This document shows positions 1-5,467 of a DNA stretch of 14,120 nucleotides, in pieces (positions within the stretch are counted from its first letter, which is position 1; each line of letters opens with the position of its first letter). A program made the position numbers and the translations under genes. The stretch comes from JAAYUK01 sp035319145 (GTDB lineage: Bacteria > Nitrospirota > Thermodesulfovibrionia > Thermodesulfovibrionales > Dissulfurispiraceae): contig DATHDH010000273.1 of assembly GCA_035319145.1 (NCBI GenBank), positions 1 to 14,120 on the forward strand. Direction: 5' to 3'. The notes under the pieces are model-generated. The model did no database searches, was not told the origin of the DNA, and was given only the letters and a program-made list of their open reading frames with translations.

Positions 1-46
1 TTCTTTCAATTTTATGAACAATGAGGGCTGAAAGGGAGAAACGCAG

Positions 47-706
47 ATGGATATCAAACAGCGTGCCGCGGAAGTGGCGAAACGTTTGGGCAAGCTTTAT
101 AGCGACCCGCATAGTTGCCTCTCTCATTCGAATCCGTTCGAGCTGCTCGTTGCAACGATTCTGTCCGCCCAGACAACCGATGTCCACGTGAACAAGGTGA
201 CCCCCGGACTTTTCGCGCGGTATCGCACCATCGAGGCTTTCGCCGCCGCGCCGCCCGCAGAATTGCAGAAGGCCCTGAGCTCGGTGAATTTCTACAACAA
301 CAAGGCAAAGAGCATCCGGAACAGTGCCCGCATGATTCTGGAGGAGTTCGGCGGCAAGGTGCCGCAGACCATGCCTGAACTGATCCGGCTTCCGGGCGTT
401 GCACGCAAGACGGCCAATATAATTCTGTACGATGCCTTCGGTAAGACCGAAGGCATGGCTGTCGATACGCATGTCAAAAGGCTCGCGAACCGTCTCGGCT
501 TCACCACCTTTGTCGATCCGGCAAAAATAGAGCAGGACCTTATGCGCACAGTTGCCAAGAAGGATTGGGGCCGCTTTTCGCACATGCTGGTACTACACGG
601 GCGGGCGGTCTGCCAGGCTCGTACTCCTTTGCACGAACAGTGCGTGCTCGCCGATATTTGCCCTTCATCCGGAGTGATGGAGCAGGGCCGGAACCGAAAA
701 GGATAA
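47..706 (+). CDS. nth: Endonuclease III (DNA glycosylase/AP lyase)
   Basis: Bifunctional base-excision repair enzyme that removes oxidised pyrimidines and nicks the resulting abasic site by beta-elimination; cytoplasmic. The protein has 219 residues, close to the family norm. Seen in the sequence: the ILSAQTTDV segment (38-46), the helix-hairpin-helix LPGVARKTAN (115-124) with catalytic Lys121, and VDTHVKRL (139-146) with catalytic Asp140. These match Lys120 and Asp138 of the E. coli enzyme. The C-terminal [4Fe-4S] loop is odd: E. coli has C-x6-C-x2-C-x5-C, but here the ligands line up as Cys189, His196, Cys199 and Cys205, so the second cysteine is histidine (codon CAC at 632-634). The start at 47 has a good ribosome site (AAAGGGAG, 31-38). 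The gene converges with maf. The first 46 bases hold no identifiable gene; one frame stops at 24 and could be the tail of an upstream gene. Family assignment is secure; the cluster state is inference. Confidence 0.96.
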   Translation: MDIKQRAAEVAKRLGKLYSDPHSCLSHSNPFELLVATILSAQTTDVHVNKVTPGLFARYRTIEAFAAAPPAELQKALSSVNFYNNKAKSIRNSARMILEEFGGKVPQTMPELIRLPGVARKTANIILYDAFGKTEGMAVDTHVKRLANRLGFTTFVDPAKIEQDLMRTVAKKDWGRFSHMLVLHGRAVCQARTPLHEQCVLADICPSSGVMEQGRNRKG

Positions 707-747
707 CTCGCGCATCTGTGATGTGACGAACTGAGTATTGAATGACG

Positions 748-1323
748 TTACAGGATGACTATTCCGAATTCCTTCAGCGTCTGCGCGAGCGATGCAAGCG
801 GCAGTCCCATCACATTGAAGTAATCGCCATCGATTTTTTTGACGAGCAGCGCACCGAATGCCTGAATGCCGTAAGCACCGGCCTTGTCAAACGGTTCGCC
901 GGTTCTGATATAAGCCTTTATTTCATGATCGGATAATTTCCGAAACCAGACCTTCGATTCGACTGCCCGCGTTCTTGCCTTTCCTGTTGCCGCGTCGAGT
1001 ATCGTGTATGCGGTTATGACGATATGGCAGCGTCCGCTCAGGCTGCGGAGCATTCGGCGGGCATCGGCATTATCGGCCGGCTTGCCGAGTATTTTCCCAC
1101 CGAGGACTACGATGGTGTCGGCGGCGATGATGAGATCGTCCGGATGGTATTTCGCCGCACATTCCGCTTTGTGCCGGGAGATTGCGCGTGCGCAGGCGCG
1201 TGGGGTGAGCTGCGCATCACAGCGTTCATCGGTGTGTGCGGAACTGACCCGGAACACAAGGCCGATGCGGCTGAGCAGTTCTTTTCGGCGGGGAGATGCC
1301 GACGCAAGGATAATAGGTCGCAT
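748..1323 (-). CDS. maf: Maf family nucleoside triphosphate pyrophosphatase (YhdE type)
   Basis: House-cleaning pyrophosphatase that hydrolyses non-canonical or excess (d)NTPs to the monophosphate and PPi; the YhdE branch prefers dTTP and UTP. 191 residues, full length. Seen: the N-terminal signature ASASPRR (7-13), AADT (67-70) with the catalytic Asp69, GKP (80-82), KAGAYGIQ (147-154), and the C-terminal NVMGLPL (170-176). The start must be the ATG at 1323-1321, because the family signature begins at residue 6 and an in-frame TAA lies three codons upstream. No Shine-Dalgarno sequence precedes it. A TATAAT hexamer sits 5 bases before the ATG, so the mRNA is probably leaderless. It is transcribed toward nth (41-base gap, no clear terminator) and divergently from the GAF-protein gene. 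The dTTP/UTP preference is inferred from the signature, not shown. Confidence 0.95.
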   Translation of the reverse strand: MRPIILASASPRRKELLSRIGLVFRVSSAHTDERCDAQLTPRACARAISRHKAECAAKYHPDDLIIAADTIVVLGGKILGKPADNADARRMLRSLSGRCHIVITAYTILDAATGKARTRAVESKVWFRKLSDHEIKAYIRTGEPFDKAGAYGIQAFGALLVKKIDGDYFNVMGLPLASLAQTLKEFGIVIL

Positions 1324-1328
1324 ACCGT

Positions 1329-1334
1329 ATTATA
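1329..1334 (-). promoter_or_regulatory. -10 element of maf, leaderless geometry
   Basis: On the minus strand the sequence reads TATAAT, then ACGGT, then the maf ATG. The hexamer matches the sigma-70 consensus 6 of 6. With a usual 5-7 base discriminator, transcription would start at or within one or two bases of the A of the ATG. No convincing -35 is visible at 16-18 bases (GATTTG lies at 17). That the hexamer is functional is inference. Confidence 0.5.
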
Positions 1335-1359
1335 GCGAATTGCAGCCACAGCAAATCTT

Positions 1360-1389
1360 TTGCTTTTGGCCTGTTTTATTCGGTAAACT
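1360..1389 (+). promoter_or_regulatory. Possible weak promoter of the GAF-hemL cluster
   Basis: TTGCTT (1360-1365) and TAAACT (1384-1389) are separated by 18 bases and point into the GAF-protein gene, 25 bases from its start. They match the consensus 3 of 6 and 4 of 6. This is the best candidate in the 91-base divergent gap between maf and the cluster, but it could be chance. Confidence 0.25.
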
Positions 1390-1402
1390 CAATGCACACA
1401 AC

Positions 1403-1410
1403 GGGGGGGG
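1403..1410 (+). promoter_or_regulatory. Homopolymeric G8 ribosome-binding tract
   Basis: Eight consecutive G lie 4 bases before the ATG of the GAF-protein gene. They can pair with the pyrimidine-rich anti-Shine-Dalgarno sequence, and they support 1415 as the start. Such a run can slip during replication, which would change its length and so the strength of the site. Confidence 0.55.
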
Positions 1411-1414
1411 ATTC

Positions 1415-2452
1415 ATGCAGACACTCCACGAATGGCAGGATGTGCTTGAACGTCTCTTTTTTCTGACGGAACGGCTGCTCGTCTTTGACGGCATCAATGA
1501 TGTCTTTTCGCATATTCTCCGGACTGCATGCGTGTTCATCAAGGCCGATGCGGCTTCGATACAGGTCTTTGACCTCAAGACCGGCCGTGTTGTGACCGTC
1601 CAGGGCGAGGGTTTGTCCGAGGAGTTCCTCAAACAGGCGGACGAACAGATCGGTGAAGGCATTGCAGGACGGGTTGTAATCGAGGGGAAGCCCTTTTTTT
1701 CTGATGATGTGACCGAGGAGTTCTTTTCCGACCATCGCCGCCAAGCGCGTGCAGACGGTCTGAAAACAGCCATGGCAGTCCCCCTGAAAACCAAGGCGGG
1801 TGCGGTAGGTTGTCTGACGGTCTTCCGGATGCAGAGCAGACCGTTTGACGACAATGCCCTGCTGCTCCTGAGCATCTTTGCCGCGATAGCGGCGGAAGCG
1901 ATCGAGAAGCGGAGCTTCATTCAGAGCATTCAGCAGCAGAATATCTTCGATCATGCAACCGGCCTCTACAATCGGCGCATGCTGCTGAAGTTGTGCGATG
2001 CTCACATGAACCTTGCATTTCGGCATGACCATGCAGCTTCGTTCATCGTCGTGAAGATTGATGATTATGAAGATTACGTCAGCCTGAACGGACAGCTCCT
2101 TACCGACAAGCTCCAGAGGGACTTTGCGAAATTTCTTATGGAACAGTGCCGCAGTTCGGACATTATCGGACGCCTGAATGAGGAGCTCTTCGTCATGATG
2201 CTGCCGCATTCGGTGAAGGCCCAGGCCGTGACTCTCTGCACGAAACTTCGTTCATATCTGGCCGAACAGCGTCCGCTCGGCATTAGCGCCACGGCGCAAC
2301 CCCTGACATTCAGTGCCGGTATCAGCGCATACCCCGATGACGGCGATACGGTGCATTCGCTGATCAAGAAGGCCGAGGCTGCACTGGCGACCGGCAGCGT
2401 TGCAGGAAGGGACGCCACCTTCCTCTGGCACGAGAAAGGATTGCGGGAATGA
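1415..2452 (+). CDS. GAF domain protein with degenerate GGDEF domain
   Basis: A cytoplasmic signalling-type protein of 345 residues with no membrane segment. An N-terminal GAF domain spans about 24-165 and binds a small ligand or mediates dimerisation; it contains GEGIAGRVV (80-88) and AMAVPLKTKAGAVGCLTVF (119-137). A GGDEF fold follows from about 172 to 340, recognised by DHATGLYNRR (179-188) and by SAGISAYPDDGD (300-311). The active site is lost: the GG(D/E)EF signature reads NEELF (255-259), and the metal-binding first Asp of the DxD segment is Lys214 (KIDDYEDY). Diguanylate cyclase activity is therefore unlikely, and a receptor or scaffold role is inferred. The frame stays open upstream to 1004, but that stretch lies over maf on the other strand. 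The ATG at 1415 follows a run of eight G that serves as ribosome site, and the GAF homology begins soon after. The stop overlaps the hemL start (ATGA), so the two are translationally coupled. The ligand is unknown. Confidence 0.85.
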   Translation: MQTLHEWQDVLERLFFLTERLLVFDGINDVFSHILRTACVFIKADAASIQVFDLKTGRVVTVQGEGLSEEFLKQADEQIGEGIAGRVVIEGKPFFSDDVTEEFFSDHRRQARADGLKTAMAVPLKTKAGAVGCLTVFRMQSRPFDDNALLLLSIFAAIAAEAIEKRSFIQSIQQQNIFDHATGLYNRRMLLKLCDAHMNLAFRHDHAASFIVVKIDDYEDYVSLNGQLLTDKLQRDFAKFLMEQCRSSDIIGRLNEELFVMMLPHSVKAQAVTLCTKLRSYLAEQRPLGISATAQPLTFSAGISAYPDDGDTVHSLIKKAEAALATGSVAGRDATFLWHEKGLRE

Positions 2453-3735
2453 AAACGACTCAATCGCGGTTCTACTTTAGAAAAGCGCAGGCCTTGCTGC
2501 CTGGCGGGGTAAACAGTCCCGTCAGGGCGTTTCGGGCTGTCGGCGGTTCACCCCTCTTCATCAAGAAGAGCAAGGGTTCGAAACTGTACGATGTCGACGG
2601 CAATGTCTTTATCGACTATGTACTCTCGTGGGGGCCGATGATAGTCGGGCATGCACACCCGGCAATCGTCAGGGCGGTCAAGTCGGCTGTGCAGAACGGC
2701 ACCAGCTATGGGGCCCCGACTCCGCTTGAGATTGAGCTGGCTGCAATGATTCTGAAGACATATCCATCGATGGATAAGATCAGAATGGTCAGTTCAGGCA
2801 CGGAGGCGACCATGAGCGCCATTCGTGCCGCGCGAGGGTTTACCGGTCGCGATTCAATTCTTAAATTCGAAGGGTGTTATCACGGCCATGCAGACGGTCT
2901 GCTGGTAAAGGCAGGCTCCGGGGCGGCTACGTTCGGTGTTCCGGACAGCCCGGGGGTGCCGGCGGATTACGCGAAACGGACACTTACCCTTCCTTATAAC
3001 GATATCACTGCATTCCGCGCTTTGATGCGGAAGAACGGCAAAGAAATTGCTTGTGTCATTGTTGAACCGGTGGTCGGCAATATCGGCTGTGTCCTGCCGA
3101 GGCCCGGCTTTCTTGAGGCACTGCGCGAGGAGACTGAACGGCACGGAGCCGTTCTGATATTTGATGAAGTCATGACCGGATTCCGGGTGGCGAAGGGTGG
3201 CGCACAGCAGGCGTTCGGAATCCGGCCCGACCTCACCTGCCTCGGCAAGGTCATCGGAGGGGGTTTCCCGGTCGGCGCATACGGCGGCAGTCGCGAGATA
3301 ATGGCGATGATCGCCCCCGATGGCCCGGTTTATCAGGCGGGCACCCTTTCGGGCAATCCGGTTGCCATGACGGCCGGCATTGAAACGCTCAAAATATTGA
3401 ATGCACGGGACACCTATCGGAAACTGGAACAGACGATGGCGGAACTTGAAGCAGGACTCAAAGATGCGGCTGAAAAGGCAGGCATTTCGGCAAAATTCTA
3501 CCGGGCAGGAACAATGTTCTGCACGTATTTCACCGATACGGAAGTTGTTGATTACGACACCGCGAAAAAGGCCGATGCGAAGCGGTTTGCTCGCTTTTTC
3601 ATGAAGATGCTTGAACAAGGTGTTTATCTGGCGCCTTCGCAGTTTGAGGCCGGGTTCATTTCGCTTGCGCATACTGCGGCGGACATACGGGCTACGATCG
3701 GCGCCGCTTACAAGGCGTTTCGTTCGGTGCGCTGA
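2449..3735 (+). CDS. hemL: Glutamate-1-semialdehyde 2,1-aminomutase
   Basis: PLP-dependent enzyme that converts glutamate-1-semialdehyde to 5-aminolevulinate, the last step of the C5 route to heme and other tetrapyrroles; cytoplasmic dimer. 428 residues, the usual length. Seen: LLPGGVNSPVRAF (16-28), SSGTEATMSAIR (115-126) for phosphate binding, GCYHGHAD (142-149), FDEVMTGFR (238-246) with the cofactor-binding Asp239, and CLGKVIGGGFPVGAYGG (264-280) with Lys267 as the Schiff-base lysine. The glycine and histidine pattern (GCYHGHAD, KVIGGG) is typical of HemL rather than of other class III aminotransferases. The ATG overlaps the stop of the GAF gene by four bases. The next gene begins one base after its TGA. 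No other heme-synthesis gene lies in the window. Assignment is very secure. Confidence 0.97.
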   Translation: MKTTQSRFYFRKAQALLPGGVNSPVRAFRAVGGSPLFIKKSKGSKLYDVDGNVFIDYVLSWGPMIVGHAHPAIVRAVKSAVQNGTSYGAPTPLEIELAAMILKTYPSMDKIRMVSSGTEATMSAIRAARGFTGRDSILKFEGCYHGHADGLLVKAGSGAATFGVPDSPGVPADYAKRTLTLPYNDITAFRALMRKNGKEIACVIVEPVVGNIGCVLPRPGFLEALREETERHGAVLIFDEVMTGFRVAKGGAQQAFGIRPDLTCLGKVIGGGFPVGAYGGSREIMAMIAPDGPVYQAGTLSGNPVAMTAGIETLKILNARDTYRKLEQTMAELEAGLKDAAEKAGISAKFYRAGTMFCTYFTDTEVVDYDTAKKADAKRFARFFMKMLEQGVYLAPSQFEAGFISLAHTAADIRATIGAAYKAFRSVR

Positions 3736-3736
3736 G

Positions 3737-3991
3737 ATGACGGATCCTTCTCCCGAAAAACCCGCTTTCCGTCAGATATTCGAGGCCAGTACCGTCGGCA
3801 TTCATCTGGTGCTCTGCATCATTGCCGGAGCCCTTGTCGGCTACGGGCTTGATCATGTCGTCGGCAGTTTTCCGTATCTGTCTCTGATCTTTTTCGTGCT
3901 CGGGATCGTTGCCGGATTTCGGGAGGTCTTTCGGATAGCGCGCAAGTCAGACAGGGATTCAAATGGATCAGATGACAGCCCGCATCCATAA
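3737..3991 (+). CDS. atpZ: AtpZ/AtpI-family small membrane protein (F1Fo accessory)
   Basis: A small inner-membrane protein of 84 residues of the putative F0F1-ATPase subunit family (AtpZ, also called AtpQ-like). It has two predicted helices, about 20-38 and 47-62. The family pattern is visible: a Gly-rich first helix with GALVGYGLD (31-39), a short loop ending FPYLSL (45-50), then GIVAGFREVFRIARK (56-70). AtpZ with AtpI has been proposed to form a Mg2+/Ca2+ channel or an assembly aid for Fo. The frame is open further upstream, inside hemL, but the ATG at 3737 lies one base after the hemL stop and gives the expected family length. Its 3' end overlaps the next gene by 29 bases. No atpB follows in this window, which is unusual. 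The family call is good; the function here is inferred. Confidence 0.8.
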   Translation: MTDPSPEKPAFRQIFEASTVGIHLVLCIIAGALVGYGLDHVVGSFPYLSLIFFVLGIVAGFREVFRIARKSDRDSNGSDDSPHP

Positions 3992-4328
3992 ACTGGCGTT
4001 CATTATCATTCCTCTGATGGCTGCCGGAGCAGGCATCATATGGTGGCCCGCTTGGCGCCTTCCGTTCAGCATTGCGACGGGGGGGCTGCTTTCATTGGCA
4101 AGCCTGCGCATCATCATCTGGGCGGTCAAGCGTTTTCTCAACGTGCATATGGGGCAGACGATCATCATGGGTATCAGCACGCTGAAAATACTGGCCCTCT
4201 TCTCGGTCATGGTGGCGCTTGCCGTCATGGGACTGCTCCACGTAGTCGGCATGGTGATCGGCTTCACGACGGTTCTTGTCATCACGACGATCGAAGGATA
4301 TCGGGCGGCCAGGGCTGACACGCTATGA
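3963..4328 (+). CDS. atpI: ATP synthase subunit I-like membrane protein
   Basis: A 121-residue inner-membrane protein with about four predicted helices (roughly 12-27, 34-53, 69-88, 91-110). A positively charged stretch, KRFLN (56-60), lies between helices two and three. Size, helix layout and position right after an AtpZ-like gene fit the ATP synthase subunit I family (Pfam ATP-synt_I), which is linked to assembly of the c-ring. The sequence itself is poorly conserved in this family, so context carries much of the call. The ATG at 3963 has AGGGA five bases upstream; a second ATG at 3972 is possible. It overlaps the atpZ-like gene by 29 bases, and its stop overlaps the following 42-codon gene (ATGA). 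The usual downstream partners atpB and atpE are absent here. Confidence 0.7.
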   Translation: MDQMTARIHKLAFIIIPLMAAGAGIIWWPAWRLPFSIATGGLLSLASLRIIIWAVKRFLNVHMGQTIIMGISTLKILALFSVMVALAVMGLLHVVGMVIGFTTVLVITTIEGYRAARADTL

Positions 4329-4453
4329 TATACGCAGTTGTTGTGCTCGCGGCTGCGATGGTGCTGTTCGCGCTGAAGCTGACGAAAATCGCCGTGATCG
4401 TGATGTGTGCCGCTGCGGTGCTCATGTTCGGCATCAAAGCGATGCGCAAGTAG
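4325..4453 (+). CDS. 42-residue two-helix membrane protein, unknown function
   Basis: A short open frame starting with the ATGA overlap on the atpI-like stop and ending at a TAG 15 bases before the bacteriohemerythrin start. The 42-residue product consists of a hydrophobic helix (residues 2-17, with AVVVLAAAMVLFAL), a basic turn KLTK (18-21), a second hydrophobic helix (22-37, with AVIVMCAAAVLMFGI) and a basic tail KAMRK. This would make a helical hairpin with both termini on one side of the membrane. There is an AGGG ten bases before the ATG, and translational coupling is likely. I recognise no family. It is too regular (two balanced helices, basic loop and tail, exact ATGA junction) to be easily dismissed as chance. 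It could be a small subunit acting with the AtpZ/AtpI pair, but that rests only on context. Confidence 0.6.
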   Translation: MIYAVVVLAAAMVLFALKLTKIAVIVMCAAAVLMFGIKAMRK

Positions 4454-4468
4454 GGAAGGGGAATACCC

Positions 4469-4876
4469 ATGGCATTGATTGTTTGGGGCAAAGACTTCAG
4501 TGTCGGCATTGAATCCATCGACGAGCAGCACAAACAGCTCATTGCGCTGGTGAACGGATTTCATGAAGCCATGTTGCAGCGTCAGGGGAAACCAGTGATG
4601 GAGAAGCTGCTCGACGGTCTGGTGGATTATACGATCCGTCATTTTGCGCATGAAGAAAGACTCTTCTCCGAACACGGATATCAGGATATGAAGGAGCATA
4701 AGAAGCAGCACGATGCGTTGGCCAAAGAAGTGTCGCGGTTCAGCAAGGATCTGCATGCCGGACGCCCGGTGCTTTCGGTCGAAGTGATGTCGTTTCTCAA
4801 GGAGTGGCTGCAGGAACACATTCAGGGGACAGACATGAAGTACAGCGCGTTTCTGAAGAGCAGGGGAGTTTTGTAA
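4469..4876 (+). CDS. Bacteriohemerythrin (non-heme di-iron O2-binding protein)
   Basis: A single-domain hemerythrin of 135 residues: a four-helix bundle that binds O2 reversibly at a di-iron site in the cytoplasm. It serves as an oxygen carrier, scavenger or sensor. All seven iron ligands of the family are visible: His21 in DEQH, His58 and Glu62 in HFAHE (58-62), His77 and His81 in HKKQH (77-81), and His117 and Asp122 in HIQGTD (117-122). The N-terminal segment VWGKDFSVGIESIDEQH (5-21) is typical. There are no fused signalling domains. The start at 4469 follows a strong purine-rich ribosome site (GGGAAGGGGAA, 4453-4463). It is the last gene of the plus-strand cluster, 15 bases after the 42-codon gene, and converges with the nuclease gene 29 bases away. 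Protection of oxygen-sensitive enzymes is a plausible role, but inferred. Confidence 0.94.
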   Translation: MALIVWGKDFSVGIESIDEQHKQLIALVNGFHEAMLQRQGKPVMEKLLDGLVDYTIRHFAHEERLFSEHGYQDMKEHKKQHDALAKEVSRFSKDLHAGRPVLSVEVMSFLKEWLQEHIQGTDMKYSAFLKSRGVL

Positions 4877-4905
4877 TGCAATTCGACGCCATGCAATAAT
4901 ATCGG

Positions 4906-5433
4906 CTAGCGCGGATGCTCAAGACGCCACTGTTGCGGAGAGGTTTCGAACACGTCACATTTCCAGAGACCGGCATGGTGCTGCCGGGCTTTTTTTTGGG
5001 CGTCGGCAATGCGATCGGCATGGAGGACATTCGGCGGCACGGTGTAGGCAATCGCATATCCGTCCGCAACCATTCTGAGATTCAGCAAGACGCCGCTCCG
5101 GGTCCAGAGATACGCAAGCACCCGGCCATACCGGTCACGGCGCTCGACATCGTACTGAAGCTGAACCGAGGAGCCGAATTTTCTGAAGAGTGCCTTCAAA
5201 TGGACTTTCGCCCGTCTGCCCCATGGCTCTTGTCCCATTTCCGGCGCATCGATCCCGATAAGGCGCACTTCGATTCTCCCTCCCGCGTTGTCGGGGTCTT
5301 CCACGATAACCGAATCTCCGTCAAGGACATAAAGTGCCCGGACCCATGCGGCATCGCATGACGCGACGAGCACGAGCGTAAAGACGGCTATAAGAATGGA
5401 AAGCCGGAACGAGGTATAATAACCGTTGCGCAT
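4906..5433 (-). CDS. Exported thermonuclease (staphylococcal nuclease family)
   Basis: A Ca2+-dependent nuclease-like protein of 175 residues with an N-terminal export signal. Catalytic residues of the staphylococcal enzyme are all present: DGD (38-40, Asp40 = Asp21), RLIGIDAPE (57-65, Arg57 = Arg35, Asp62 = Asp40, Glu65 = Glu43) and RYGR (101-104, Arg104 = Arg87). The N-terminus has a basic residue (Arg10), a hydrophobic core (11-24) and VASC (23-26). This resembles a lipobox, so Cys26 may carry lipid; cleavage after CDAA is an alternative. The ATG at 5433-5431 is the earliest possible start, because an in-frame TGA lies three codons upstream. There is no Shine-Dalgarno sequence; a TATGAT hexamer sits five bases before the ATG. 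It is divergent from aroK with overlapping regulatory DNA. Periplasmic or surface DNA degradation is inferred. The substrate could be RNA or DNA. Confidence 0.88.
   Translation of the reverse strand: MRNGYYTSFRLSILIAVFTLVLVASCDAAWVRALYVLDGDSVIVEDPDNAGGRIEVRLIGIDAPEMGQEPWGRRAKVHLKALFRKFGSSVQLQYDVERRDRYGRVLAYLWTRSGVLLNLRMVADGYAIAYTVPPNVLHADRIADAQKKARQHHAGLWKCDVFETSPQQWRLEHPR
5415..5420 (+). promoter_or_regulatory. Possible -10 of the aroK-aroB operon
   Basis: A TATAAT hexamer (6 of 6) lies 47 bases before the chosen aroK start, inside the 5' end of the oppositely oriented nuclease gene. No good -35 is seen at 16-18 bases. It would produce a short leader holding the aroK ribosome site, and its footprint would meet that of the nuclease promoter. 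Confidence 0.35.
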
Positions 5434-5438
5434 GCCAT

Positions 5439-5447
5439 ATCATAGCA
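5439..5447 (-). promoter_or_regulatory. Extended -10 of the nuclease gene, leaderless geometry
   Basis: The minus strand reads TGC TATGAT ATGGC and then the nuclease ATG. TATGAT matches the sigma-70 -10 consensus 5 of 6, and TGn in front makes an extended -10, which can work without a good -35 (none is visible). The five-base gap to the ATG is the same as in maf, so the transcript is expected to begin at or next to the start codon. Confidence 0.5.
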
Positions 5448-5467
5448 TGTGTTCGGGAAGGAGAAGC

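Noticed and set aside
1..24. Possible end of an upstream gene (frame stopping at 24)
   Set aside because: Seven codons are too few to identify anything.
1004..1414. Upstream extension of the GAF-protein frame
   Set aside because: The extension is antisense to maf, has no domain similarity, and the G8 ribosome site fixes the start at 1415.
2854..3672. A 272-codon minus-strand frame under hemL
   Set aside because: It lies wholly inside the well-supported hemL gene and shows no family motifs; a codon-usage shadow.
4990..4997. A run of eight A (minus strand) within the nuclease gene as a frameshift site
   Set aside because: The reading frame continues normally through Gln-Lys-Lys into the conserved C-terminal part (AGLWKC), with no structured element or alternative product evident.
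4915..5361. A 148-codon plus-strand frame across the nuclease gene
   Set aside because: The minus-strand frame has full nuclease catalytic motifs and a signal peptide, and this one has nothing recognisable.
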